Below are positions 1 to 11,506 of a stretch of DNA of 64,000 nucleotides, one piece after another (the first letter of the stretch is position 1; each line of letters begins with the position of its first letter). Under the pieces are notes generated by a model, which was not told the origin of the DNA, did no database searches, and saw only the letters and a list, made by a program, of their open reading frames with translations. The translations under genes were made by a program, and so were the position numbers. The stretch is from Microstegium vimineum. Lineage: Eukaryota; Streptophyta; Magnoliopsida; Poales; Poaceae. The DNA lies in the NCBI GenBank assembly GCA_022036555.1, contig CM039139.1:7220924-7284923 (forward strand). Direction: 5' to 3'.

Positions 1-235
1 TTCAAATAAATCACCTACTTGTAAGTCCATAAGTGAAAAAAGTAATTTATTTTGCTAAACACTTCTGGCTTATAAGTCATCTCTTTTCACATGGAGCCAC
101 ACCTTTTTCACTTGGAGTTGGTTGATTAATGAACTTATAAATCATTAGAAACCAAACAGACCTGACTTATAAGTCACTCGTTTTAAGACATCTGATTTAT
201 GGAAACTAAACAGGGCCTAAATCTATGGAAACTAA
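1..235. mobile_element. MITE-like AT-rich element, right part, with short tandem duplication
   Basis: The stretch contains repeated forms of the words 'cttataagtca' and 'gaaactaaacagggcctaa', which are typical ends of grass MITEs. A 26-base unit ending in 'acagggcctaaatct' is present twice in tandem at about 198-250. The left end lies outside the window or is degenerate, so neither boundary nor superfamily can be fixed. No gene is seen from here to the next element at 791. Confidence 0.4.
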
Positions 236-790
236 ACAGGGCCTAAATCTAGAGAAAATTTACTTGAAACTTTCTCGGCAAGTTGCTGACCTTCGTGCAT
301 CTTTATTCTTTACATAGGCAAGCATGTTTTTGCCAATCATAGAGCCATCTGAAAACGTTATTTTCCGACATGTTGTGTTGCTTTTGGGTTTTGCATGTTT
401 TTTGTATTTGATTGGTGGTCTGTGATGTGATGGGTTCGGTGGCGGGCCAAAAAGCAAAGGTAACTTTGTATAGAAATATGCACAGCTATACCAAGTGATG
501 CTTTTGCAGGGAGAAAAAAAGACATCGACATTGATTAGGACGTGGGAGAAAGCTCCTGCCACTAGGTGGCGCGATTCACCTGCTGCGCTTGCTGTTTTGC
601 TCGATGGAGCATTTGCAAATTGTAATTTTGTATTATCCGGTTGAGTAATCTTTTGGCCCCTCCACTCGAAACGAACGACCCCGAGACAGCAGCTGATTGA
701 GGACCCTACAGGATGGGATGAAGAGCATTATCACTAAAGGATGCTGGTGAGGTGGGTGTGAATGGTTTTCTAGGCCACCTAATTAATTAA

Positions 791-913
791 GGGTCTGTTT
801 ATCAGGGTCTATTGCGCCTCTAGTTCTTCATACATCTCATACTGTAGCAACGCTATCTACACCTCGTACTATAGCACGGAGATGAAGCCCAAAGAACCTC
901 AACCAAACGGGGC
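791..913. mobile_element. Tourist-like MITE (123 bp)
   Basis: The element starts 'gggtctgttt' and ends 'aaacggggc', giving imperfect terminal inverted repeats of the form common to grass PIF/Harbinger MITEs. It is flanked on both sides by 'ttaa', consistent with a TTA/TAA target duplication. It has no coding capacity. Confidence 0.5.
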
Positions 914-1044
914 TTAATATGGGTATCATTGCTATTATAAAAAAAATCAACCTACGGGGGAAAGCAACCATGGGTATTGCATTGAGAAAATACCTAAACC
1001 CTGTCCTGTCTAAACACAACGGCACCGTAGTTCATATGAGAACA

Positions 1045-1200
1045 AGCACGACCGGAGGCATGCCTTAAACATGTGCTTTAGCATGGGACAGACGGAATGA
1101 TTTTTTTAATCTCAGTCTGAAATTCACTTTCACGGTGAGTCAAACTCAAGATTCGGAGAGTGTTATTCAGACCACTTAACCAACTCAGCTAGACTACCTC
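1045..1200 (-). mobile_element. tRNA-derived SINE-like element
   Basis: On the minus strand, starting near 1197, there is a sequence with a perfect RNA polymerase III A box (TAGCTGAGTTGG) followed about 40 bases later by a degenerate B box (GAGTTTGACTC). This layout is that of tRNA-derived SINEs; no tRNA cloverleaf with a paired acceptor stem could be made from it, so it is not called a tRNA gene. The 3' boundary is approximate. Confidence 0.5.
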
Positions 1201-1294
1201 TCAAGTACCATTGCCATTTCAGATGTCGTTTGGCAGCATAAATCGTTTATGTTTCTCATAAGATAAGAATCAGTTGAATAGGAGTGAAATAGCA

Positions 1295-1316
1295 CCCCCC
1301 CCCCCCCCCCCCCCCC
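1295..1316. repeat. poly(C) tract, 22 C
   Basis: An uninterrupted run of 22 cytosines. The length of such a run is unreliable in most sequencing data. Confidence 0.95.
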
Positions 1317-1332
1317 AAGCTAACTTTGAAAG

Positions 1333-1512
1333 GATTCTCCATCGCTACCTGAGAGCTAGATGCGATGAAAAACTTATAGGGTGTTTTGTTTCAAAACAAT
1401 TTTCCATCACTACCTAAGAGCTCGACACGATGAAAAACATATAGGGTGTTTAGTTTCAAAACGATTCTCCATCGCTGCTTGAGAGCTGAACACGGTGAAA
1501 AAAATCATATGG
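1333..1512. repeat. 65-bp tandem repeat, about 2.7 copies
   Basis: The unit begins 'gattctccatcgct' and recurs at 1333, 1398 and 1463, an exact 65-base period with moderate divergence. Each unit holds 'gagagct' and 'gatgaaaaa'. From 1513 to 2219 nothing else is recognised; that stretch is AT-rich and lacks a credible gene. Confidence 0.85.
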
Positions 1513-2219
1513 TTTGAGGAATGAGTTAGTCCATCACCTACTTATTTCTGTTTTTTTGTTTGATTTGTGAGTATAGAATAAGTTGATACATCATCACACC
1601 ATTTTTTACAACCTATAATAATACCAGTAAGAATGGAGCCATTCCACTAAATTACAGGAATAAGAATAGAGTGATTCCTCGAACTAAACATGGCGTTAGT
1701 TTTTTATTTATACCAAGTCTTGCCTCCCTACACAAACTATTATCTTTTTAAAAGTTAATCATTTTAAAGTTAACACGTTAAAATATGCTGTATTTAAATT
1801 GTCCTTCGCCTACAAAAGATTCAATTCGTAAGTGTTTTTATATTTATGTGATTTTTAATAAAAAAAATATTTTTTCTTATGGATCAGAATCCAATCCATT
1901 CTTATAAATTAATTGTCTGGTTTTCTTGAAAGAATCTAGATCCGAAATGTTTTTAACGAGAACCTAGATTCCTAACACACCCCGCTTATTTTAGCACATT
2001 TTAATATCGATCAATGACCCAAGTCAAATGGGAGCTTCCATCCCCAATCTTCAGTAAGCACGCTAACACAAGTAATGATCTCTGAAAATATTGGTTAGAG
2101 TAAGGCAGGATTCCAGTAGTTCGCATTAAAAGAAACAAAAAATCGATCAACACTATCCTTAGGCAAGCACGACATGCAAAATGTGCGTGCAAGGACAACT
2201 GATCATCAAGTTCTAACAT

Positions 2220-5200
2220 CTAAGTGCTGTCCATATGCATCGTAGAGGACAATAGCCTGTTTTTCTGCAGAAGATGGGAAGGGAAGGAAGATTTACAGAT
2301 CGCAATGTGGGATTTCAGCTTTGGGATGTTTGGATGAGCGCTCCTGCACCTGTGGCACCGGAGTTCCATTGCGAGTACCTTTTCATCACTGCTGGTGGTT
2401 GTTGATTCATTTTGTTCAATCTCCTCAATGACATCAACAGAATCACGAAAAAATGATGTGGTGAAGGAGTTCCAATGTTTCTTATTTTTCAAGCCTGCAG
2501 AGTTGAAATCCTGGCTAATGATGTGAAGATGCAATTGTCGCATTGATGGAACCTGTAATAAAAAAACAACACATGTGAAATTGTTCATAAGAAATGAACC
2601 TAAGCATAACCAGGTTCATTGGTTTGAGAAGTCAAATCAGTTAATTCATCACATTATCCCTCATAAGAAAATGTTTATATAAATTGAGTAATGAGGTTAT
2701 TACACTTCAGTTCTGAATGATCACATGCCATGATGGACCAGTCCATCAAAGACGAGGCAGTTCCTCAAATTGAAACACACTCCAGTTCTCAAGGAAAGTT
2801 CAAGGAAATGAACTTGAGTTAGGATCATACCGAATGATATCCAAGTCTGAATTCCAAAGCCGCATCTTCCGCTAGGAACTTCTGTACCCACTTCACCCCA
2901 GCTGAATGCATACTCCTCAACAAAGGCAAGTGTTCTTTCTTGACATCTGCTAGAGAGTCAAGACCATCCATTCTAGATATCACCAAAATATGCCTTTTGG
3001 CCTGCATATATAAAGAGTTTTGCTAAGATGACAACTGGATTACTGAATATCATTAAGAAGCACACAATAGAAAAGGTATGTAATTAGAAAATTCCATAAT
3101 AACCTTTGGATAGAGATCTTTCAGAACAACATATTCATCTGATGTTTCTAGGATAGAATCTGAGTTCTTGTATTTTTCTGGGTCATGGCAACTTCATAAA
3201 GAGACTGGGCCCAGGATCCCCAAGCTTACTGGTAACCACATCATTTCTTTCGTTGTCTACTTGTCTAGTTTGGCTTGGAACAGCAGATGAAGTCCATGCA
3301 GCATCATAGCAATTTGAGCATTAACCTTTGTACATTCATGTTGTTGCTTTGCAGTCATACTGGGTTGAAACAACTTATGTTTTTCATCCTTTCAGATCCA
3401 TGGTTGTCCTCTCGCTTCATTTTTGTGTCATTGGGCTGATGTCCCTCCAGATGCGACTTTTCTGCTCCAGATCCATTGTCTCTGCTTTCCCATGTAGCTC
3501 TGCACAATGGATGCAAAATTCTCAAAAAGTGAATTGTATGCTTCACGAAGAATCTTAGACCCTCTGGTATAGTCATTCTTAAGATAGTCTGGTCGCATTG
3601 GATTCATATTTGGCCCGAGCACATGTAATGACATGGGTCACACCTTCCCGTTGATGCAGAGGAGAAGTTGATGGAAGTGGAACAACAACAGAGGTTCCTG
3701 GCCTCAGTGCATCAGCACATTTTTTAGTTGCATGTGAAAGATTCTCCAGCAGCATTATATATTGCCGCATTAACCCCTCCACCTCCAGGTTTTAGCCTCC
3801 TGCATTAAAAGGGAACAAATGTCACCCCATGTCTGTAATAAGGTTAGCTGACCTTCTCCAAAAGCGAAAAAGCCAGTTTGGTTCCCCAGAAACATAATAA
3901 CACAACTTGTTAAAAAAAACATAAAAACATGATCAACAAAAGAAAAATATTTAGACTAATGCTTCCCTTCTAGATGAGGAAACTAAATTTAAGCAGGTAC
4001 ATAGGAATACCAAATATTTAAGTAACCAAAATCATTACCAATTGGCAGCATTACCAATCACGCTGCACTGAAGACCTCCTTTTGTGTGCAACTGAGTGAT
4101 ATCTCCCACGTATGTGAAAAAATTGTTGGAGTCAATGCTCTTCTTAGCAGCTTCTGTTTGACCAATGACAAAATTCTTGATTTCTCGCTCAGATCTACAA
4201 GAACTAGTCTTATATTATCAAACTTCTGCAAGAAATTAGCAGCTGTGTCCACTATAATATCAGATGCTCTGTCAAGATCAAACTGGAAGTCAGCAGTAGA
4301 AATAGATGGAAATGCCAGAGTACGGGAACCAACATCACAATAATCATATTCTTTAGCATGCTCTTCATTTTCCATCTTGTCATTCAACCCCTTCTCAACT
4401 TCCATTGTGCAGGCAAAACCAGCTTCAACATTTTCCTGTTTTGGCAAAGGATTTTTTGTGCTGGCTTTATTTCTGTTAATGCAAGTTTAGGTCCACTAGA
4501 TGTCTCAACACTGAAGTATCAGCTTTCTTCAGAAACTTCATTATACCAACTTGTACGGGTCTTTTGCTCTTCTGACCAAAAACTCCTGATGGAAGACAAT
4601 CTGAAGGCCCTAAACCATTATACAAGTCAACTGCTTTTTTAATGTCCCATCATCATTACAGCACATGATCCGACTGAAACCTTCTGTGAGCAAGGGTGTC
4701 TCCTTCTTCTGCAGCATGCGGTTGACAACGAGGGCAGCCTTCCCACCCTGCAGATTTCCTTCATGGCCCTTTCGGCTCACTGCACGTGAGATACAGACCT
4801 TTGGCAGGTAGATCCAGGGAGACAGCATGCACATCTGCGTGCAATGTGCCCCCAACTTCACAAAATCAGCACGCTGCTCGCGTTCCAAGTTACAGCGGTC
4901 AAAGAACACTCTTGCCCTCCTTCAAAGCATCTGATGCAGCCTTCAAGCACTGTATTTTTGTCCCAGCTTTGCCGTTCCCGATTGTATCCTGGATAACAGA
5001 AGCACCAAAACAGAGTTCTGTCAATCTGCGCTGAACTGTTGTGTTAGTTATAATGAACAGGCAACAGCCATCGTGAAACTGTAAAACACCTAGTAAAATC
5101 GTGTGATCAAAGTGCAAAGCAAGTTGATTGGGAACAAAGACATTAGTATCTGAGATTCGCTGCTTCCCTATGTGTGATGGCATTCCTTATTGTAACTATT

Positions 5201-5640
5201 CTAATTGTTCATTACAGTATTGATCCAGTAAGCAGTGAAGTAAACATGAACTGTCCACATGAGAGACAGATGGACTCGCAAGACGCAACGAACGAAATTT
5301 CGACCAAATCAAGTGTGTTTGGCAATTATAGCCTCAACTAGATCTTAACAAGTGTGTTTTCAATTAAGTAGCACATTGTCTTGAAACATACATTGTATAT
5401 GTAAGGAAGGGATAACTTAGCAAGTAGCAATGGCCAGCACATTTGCACTCATTGAGACCAAGAGCGAAGGAGGGCCCACCTGGCAGACGCGAACCCAATG
5501 GCGGCCGAGGTGGAGCCGACCAACTACGGCCTCGGCGAACGTGGACTTGCCGCTGCCGGTGGGCCCACCAGTACCACCACCACCTGCTTGCGCGCGCCCC
5601 TCCTCCTCCTCCGTCTCCGCGCCCGCGCCTGCCTGCACGA
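2220..5640 (-). CDS. Aprataxin-type protein (kinase-macro-HIT-zinc finger; bHLH140-like), frame disrupted
   Basis: Plant aprataxin homologues combine a PNK-like P-loop kinase, a macro domain, a HIT domain and a terminal zinc finger; they are nuclear and act on damaged DNA ends, removing 5'-AMP left by failed ligation. All four parts are visible in order on the minus strand. There is a P-loop (GSGKST, about 5560) ending 'WVRVCQ' at a splice site at 5480. A kinase body runs from 4988 to about 4600 (NGKAGTK, DRCNLEREQR, EGNLQGGKAA). The macro domain lies at about 4250-3550. The HIT active-site motif QLHLHIISQDF is at about 2545, and a C2H-type finger starting CHRC is at about 2375. Good GT-AG junctions are seen at 5480/4988 and 4039/about 3802. 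The reading frame breaks at least eight times by one or two bases: 'KSVL' to 'DRCN' at 4900 lacks two bases, and others lie near 4840, 4795, 4632, 4160, 3745, 3630, 3400 and 3190. The protein on both sides of each break is well conserved. No in-frame ATG is evident before the P-loop, so the start is uncertain. It is either a damaged gene or an intact one with sequence errors. Confidence 0.85.
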
Positions 5641-5659
5641 CGATTGGAGACAGCACGCG

Positions 5660-6527
5660 CTAGGGTTTAAGCAGCGACGGCGGGAGTGTTCGATTAGAAG
5701 AACACACGGAAAAATCTTCGTCTCGGGTGCACCTATGGCTGCCGATCGGAGGTGGTGGAGCGGAACTGGAGCCGCCGGCGTCGGGATCCATCTAGCAAAA
5801 TGGACGAAACCTGGTGTGCACGGCGATGCCAAAGTGGGCGCGGATGAGGCGAGAAACGGAGGAAGGGGGCCGAACGCCGGAGTGGAGGCAGCGACGCGGG
5901 AACCGGCAGGTTCTGGCCGTCCGCGGCTTAGCACGATCGAATCTGATACGTCGGATTACGAGCACGATCTAATCACACGAGAGTGGGGAATGGAAAAGGA
6001 CATGCTGGATTCAGACAGTCTGACGCCACAACGTAGAATTCTTACACTAATCAGCACTTAATGTACTTTTACATAACCATATATATAGTTGTACTGACTG
6101 GCATAGTCCGTGCAACAACATTTCTATGTTCTCTCAAAATCTGCGCGAACAAATACAGTACTGCAGTACAAAGCCACGCAGTTCTCTATCTAGCACTTGA
6201 GAATATGCAAAATATAGACATTCCAACAACTATGTAAACATATAGTTAATTAATAATTTAGTTACTCTCTAAAATAGATAATACTAGTTACTCCAACAGA
6301 CTCTGTAAAATGAAGATCTGATAATAGTGAGTGGCTATCTAAAAATAAGAGCGAATAAAGTGAATAGAGATCTTCTAAATTTAGAGAGTCATTTACAGAG
6401 TCTGAAGACATATTTTTCTTTCATAATAGCCAAATTTACATTAGAAAACATTTGGCTAATCTTTGAGATGCTCTAATCGCGCTTTATTTATCCTCCAATT
6501 CCAATCTAGAGACAGTCCCTCTACAGG
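5660..6527. other. Intergenic; MITE-like AT-rich stretch near its right end
   Basis: A GC-rich part (5660-6000) lies upstream of the aprataxin gene and shows open frames on both strands, but none resembles a known protein. The part at about 6275-6475 has repeated 'gagtctg' and 'tttggcta' words and ends 'gagatgctctaa', resembling the common grass MITE end that reads TTAGAGCATCTC on the other strand. Confidence 0.4.
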
Positions 6528-7075
6528 CTAGTACTCGTTGAAGTGTATGGCGCCGAGCTTCCACACGAGGAAGGCGGTGCCGAACATGATGGTGGTGATG
6601 AGCGTGAAGGAGACGAGGACGAGGAACACGTCCACCCGAACGGCAGCTCGAACGTCCACCCGTCCTTGGGCATCCCGCGCTTGCTGTCGTCGAACAGGTT
6701 GCCCGGCGCCTCGGGCAGCCGCGACCCGCGCCGGCCGCCCCCGCCGCCGCCCGTCTTCGCGTCCGCCTCGCGCAGCGCGTCCAGCACACCTCTCCCGAAC
6801 TCCGGCTTGCCTGATTTCGACGACGACGACCCTTTCGCCGGCGACGGCTCCGCGTACTTGCCCAGCACGCGCGCCGCCCGCAGCCGCTCCCGCGCCGTCA
6901 GCGCCGCCCGCTTCGGCGGCTCGCTGCCGTGGCGTTGGCCACCGGCTGGCCGTTGACGGGCGTCACAACGGGGATGTCTCGGCGCTGGAAACATGGGAGG
7001 TGGTGTTGTTTCTTGCGCCGCGGCCGGCGCCGCTTGGTCGTTGTCCGTGGCCCGCCGCGCAGCTGGTTCTTGCAT
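6528..7075 (-). CDS. DUF1118 / RIQ-like small membrane protein (one-base frameshift)
   Basis: A single-exon gene of about 182 residues if one missing base is allowed for. The N-terminal half is basic and proline/alanine-rich. It is followed by a conserved-looking core (ALTARERLRAARVL at about 65-78, then LPEAPGNLFDD and KRGMPKDGWTFELPFG), and then one hydrophobic segment and the ending 'IHFNEY'. From memory this core matches the plant DUF1118 family, whose Arabidopsis members RIQ1 and RIQ2 are thylakoid proteins affecting grana stacking and non-photochemical quenching; I could not verify the match. The frame breaks at about 6653: after 'FELPFG' a G is missing from a G run, and restoring the count gives exactly 183 codons to the TAG at 6528-6530. 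The ATG at 7075 is the first in frame, and no clear transit peptide is seen. Confidence 0.6.
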
Positions 7076-7885
7076 GCCTGTATTCCTCGCTGTGTAGCTC
7101 AGCCGGAGTAGGTCGGGGGGAGCAGTTTCTGGAAGGGATGCCTCGAGCCAAAAAGGTCAGCTGGGTGTAGTACGACGACGATCTTGGCACTCCTGTTAGC
7201 TGGCACATCAGAGGTGTAGCATCAGGAAACGAGAAGAAACAAGATGAAGGGCTACGAGTTACGTAGAGAAGAGCTTACTTTTGCAGTAGCCCTGGGCAGG
7301 GAGGAGTTGGGCTGGTGGCAGCCATCTTCCTCTCATCCGCTCGGCCACAGCATTTTGTGCTCGAGGCCAGTGAAGATAGCATTCGTCTGAGGATGAGGCT
7401 GTCCACGAATCGGATTCTGTGGGGGCGGGGCGACTGGATAGATCCGAGAACACGTGGCAGTTGGGCTGGGCCGAATTCGTTACACGGCAGTCACCAACCG
7501 TAAGCCCAGAGTTGTCTTTTGGCATATACAATCAAATCGACAGCAATTTTGGATAAAAAAGATTCGATAGCAAATTTTTTCTTGAATCTCGACGGCATTT
7601 TAGTTTGAAGTAAACTCTCGATTTCTATAACAAAAGGTTCAAACACTAACAGACCGTCCGACCCCCGTTTTTTGCGATATCTGCTTAAGTTTTCAGTCTT
7701 GGCAGGACACATGTTACATTGCAGAGAGTTGAGGGAGAGATAAGTCAGTAATTCTGGTTTACCGAACGACAAAACTGTCCAGCAAACGCTCTACATACAA
7801 TTTTACTCTCTTTGTTCATATATGTGCAAACCTTAATGACATAACACATGTTAGATCTACAACTCTTGCAACTTGCAATAGTCGT
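7076..7885. other. Intergenic, no gene seen
   Basis: This holds the 5' flank of the small membrane-protein gene and the 3' flank of the ER chaperone gene (7886). Short open frames occur on both strands, but none has recognisable motifs. Confidence 0.5.
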
Positions 7886-10800
7886 CTACCTAAGGTCAGG
7901 CTTTTGTTTGGTCGGTGACAGTTGAACGTCTCCGTTCAAAACAGATCCCACGAACCTTTCACTTCTTCCAGTGTCACCTCGTCGTCGTACACCGCGAACC
8001 TCCCCCGACGAGGCTTGTAGGCGATGAGCAGCTTGTCAGATGACTTATATCCAGACTTATCAAACGATGACAGGAATGCAGATTGTTTGTCCTTATCCAA
8101 CAAAGCATAGGAGACTGCATTTCTGGAATTATAGTTCTGCCCCCTTATCAGAGTCTTCTTAGATATCTGGATGCAATCACCAGAAAAGAAGAAGGTATGT
8201 GTTAACAAATTGCTATACCGAAGATTAAGGAAAAGAAGAACCACAAGATAACAAATTGACGTCTATTCAAAAAATTTGTGCAAACTTAGTCAAATTCAAG
8301 CCACAAACAAAAAAGTGATATTTTGCACAAATTTTTGAATCAGGCGAATGGTCAAACTTGGTATCAAAAAGTCAAACAAACTCTAATTTGAAACGGGGTC
8401 ATGTAGACGTTACTATGCATTCAGAAGAACAAGAAAATATGTGTTTCTGCTATCTACTATGATTTGGCTTTTCAGAACAGAAGAATACCTCAGACAGGAC
8501 TGTTTCAAGCTGTCCCTTGGCTTTGTTTGACCCGAAAACACCAATGATGCATACTGAAGTCTTATCTCCACAGATTTCCTCAAAGTTGGAAGCTGTGAGG
8601 AGAGGAATCTTTTTTTCTTCCCATTGACTGGAAGGTTTCTTATTAGCTTGATTCGATGACAGCTTCTTATTCTTCTTCTCAAAACTTTCTAGCAGTGTCT
8701 TCAATTCCTTGATACCAGATCTGAGATTTTTCACCGAAATGCCATCCTTCAGAAGGAGCTCCTCACCATTCACGGTTTGACCAATTACAGCTGGAAGACT
8801 CTTCACGCCAAGACTTTTTAGCAGCAGATGAGAAACATCATGAACCTATGGTTCTCATGTTACATACTTCCATTGATGTTGTTGTTTATCGAGTCACTAA
8901 TAGTATAAGAGTTACCCCATGATTGTTCAACAGCATGGTAAAGGTATGCTATTTAAATGGAAGCACAATCATCTACACCCTCTACAAATTGTAATCATTT
9001 TAGCTTTGCCTAAGTCACACTTGCCTTACTTTGAACAAATTTATATATAAAAAAATTAGCATCTACAATATCAAACAGATACACTATCAAAATATTATGT
9101 CATGGTGTACCTAATTGACATCTGAAAAGTAACTACACCCCACAGCAATTGACATCTCAGAGTATGCAATGTGCCAAGTTTTCCTATGTACAGACGTAGA
9201 ATTTCCTAAGCCTGGTAACTAAATAGAGCAGTAACAGCAACAGATCAAATTACTCACCTCTGCATCATAAAAAATTAATCGATTGGGAACATCCCACTGA
9301 TAGCACGCCACATTGCTGGTGTGTCCTTACTCATACTAAGAGCACTTGAGGAAGGTTTGGTAGAACATTTAAAGGGAAGCTGAATTGGCCAATATCTACC
9401 CGCTTGGAGAATCTTGGCAGGTGTTCTTGACAAAATGTCTTCAAGCTCTTAGCATCATGTTCTCCAGAATACTCATGCAAAGACCCTTTCTCTGTAGTAG
9501 CATATGAATATATGAAGAGGCGGGCCGATTTCCCTATTGAAACACCAGACCTTTTGCAAAGAGATTTTTCATTGTCACAGTTGACCTTACCAGCCTGCAC
9601 AAATAGAAGACTATTAGGTATGTATGTCCATCTATATGTTGAGAAGCGCTATATATTTCATTATCGTTTTTGTAAGCAGTTTACCCTCAGAGCACCATCC
9701 AGTGAAAGGACACGTCCTGCATGACACTCTCTAGCACAAATTGACCTTTTGACTGCGGGTATAAAATAACAGAAGCCAAGTAGTTCCTTGGTCAGTTTCT
9801 TCTTTTTGAAAACTTGTGTGGTGATATCCTGATCTTGGCAGTGCAGAATGCTGACCAGAAGTCCAGTGTTGGACTCTAGCTGAGCCAGTTGATCCACCAA
9901 AATGGCTATCGCCCATTGATCCACCACTAAAAAGGTTGAGAAAACATCACCAAGATCCAAACCACCACCAAAGGGTTTCCACCACTGGCCCCAGGTTTAC
10001 CACCAAAAGAAAAGGAAAACGATTTTGTATTTCCTTGACCACCCATTGTCTGCCATCCATTACCAGATGTGAAATGACTGGACTTGGGGTCCACCACCAA
10101 AGTATGTATAGCCCTCATGATTTCCAAAATTTCTACCACCAAATCCAGGGTTACCCTTCTCATCCCGTAGAGGTCATAGTTTTTTCCTCTTCTCTTCATC
10201 AGATAGAATCTCATATGCTGCAAAGGCCAACAATGCTCCTTCAGTATTACAGAGAAAAAGGCACTACTACTCTAATCTAGCATTTGCAGATAATCTGAAA
10301 ACAAACTAGTTTATGGAATACGGTTACATGACCTTATTTGCCTGATAATTCAGCATAAAGAGAAGCAGAATGGGTCAAACATCGCATGTACTTTACAAGA
10401 CGTTTTACACCTAAACAAACCCAGGAGACAACATGGAATGTTAAAAATAGGTAATAGCAAGGAATTTAGAGAAGACTCCACCCCTAAAATAAGAGAGGAC
10501 CATCCCATCCCGACAGCCCAAAGGCCCAAACCAACAAGCACACCGTTAAAAGCAACCAGATCAATTCAAATGACTCCAGACATGTGCAGATATGATGATA
10601 CCATGGCTATTGCAAGGGACAATGCCAAATAAAAGATTATCTCATACACATCATCAACATATAAAATTCTTAATCAAAATAGATATTGAAAAAAATAGAG
10701 GTTCTTACCATTGTTTATTTCTTCAAATTTTTCATGCGCACCCTTGCCTTTATTCTTGTCAGGGTGGTATTTTAGAGAGAGCCTATTATAGACATCGTAA

Positions 10801-11506
10801 ATAAGATGGTTGATCTAAGCTATAATATGAAACTAAATTGCATCATTTACTTGAATTAAAGTTGAATGACATAAAAATTTGAACTTACTTGTGAAAGGCT
10901 TTCTGAATATCCCGTTGGCTGGCACTCTTGTCAACTCCTAGAACCTGAATCCAAAAAAAAAATCATGAAAACATGCATCAATCATCTAGAACAGATGTAA
11001 CAACTCATAAATGTTAGGACTATGCCTGGATTTCCAATAGAAAAAGGCTCAGATGGAAGTAATATTTCCTGTTTGAAGCGGGACCACTCTCTGACATTTA
11101 CTGCTTGACAATCATGAAATTTACAAATACTGTACATAGCTACCAAACCAAATTAAGCGCTGAGTGCTGCCACATATACAGCCATTTTAGTACATTGTAC
11201 ATTTAAAACTTTAGTATAGTAAAATCCCATTTAGAGAACAAATCAACAAATAGTATCACACCAGTTGGGACCGCACGCGTGCATAGTTAGCATTGTCATT
11301 TGTTCATTAATTTCTCATAAGCATACGCCGTGAAATTCAGTGGAAAAAATGCCTAAAGTTTACAGCTAGCTAAGGAATACGTATAGTAATAATACGCAAA
11401 AATTACTCGCCTTGTAGGGATCTATAGTTTTGGCCGCTGCAACGTGCAAGACGGCCGAACTGAGGACGAGCGAGGCGACGAGGAGAGACCGTAGGGGGAT
11501 CCCCAT
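7886..11506 (-). CDS. ER DnaJ protein with thioredoxin-like region (ERdj3A/TMS1-like), frame disrupted
   Basis: ERdj3A-type proteins are ER-lumenal J-domain co-chaperones with a thioredoxin-like C-terminal half; the Arabidopsis member (TMS1) is needed for heat tolerance of pollen tubes. Exon 1 (11411-11506) encodes 32 residues: a hydrophobic signal peptide ending near HVAAA, then KTIDPYK. Exon 2 (10889-10944), exon 3 (10709-10782) and the start of exon 4 (10217) complete a J domain with the HPD motif (KYHPDKNK), all in phase. A glycine- and serine-rich linker (KSFSFSFGG) follows. The later exons carry the thioredoxin-like region, with NCDNEKSLCKRSG near 9570, FCQEHLPRFSKR near 9430 and AYKPRRGRFAVYDDE near 8000. 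From exon 4 onward many single-base insertions and deletions break the frame; for example there is one extra A near 10190 and a missing base shortly after. The last one, near 7955, hides the natural end, which otherwise runs on to a TAG at 7886-7888. The first intron starts with GC instead of GT. As for the aprataxin gene, sequence error or gene decay are both possible. Confidence 0.85.

Noticed and set aside
1115..1200. Possible tRNA gene (perfect A box on the minus strand)
   Set aside because: The B box is degenerate and no acceptor stem pairs; a SINE head fits better.
1333..1512. CRISPR-like spacing of repeats
   Set aside because: The units are directly adjacent 65-base tandem copies without spacers, in a plant genome.
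5498..6061. 187-codon plus-strand frame
   Set aside because: Antisense to the first exon of the aprataxin-like gene and lacking any motif.
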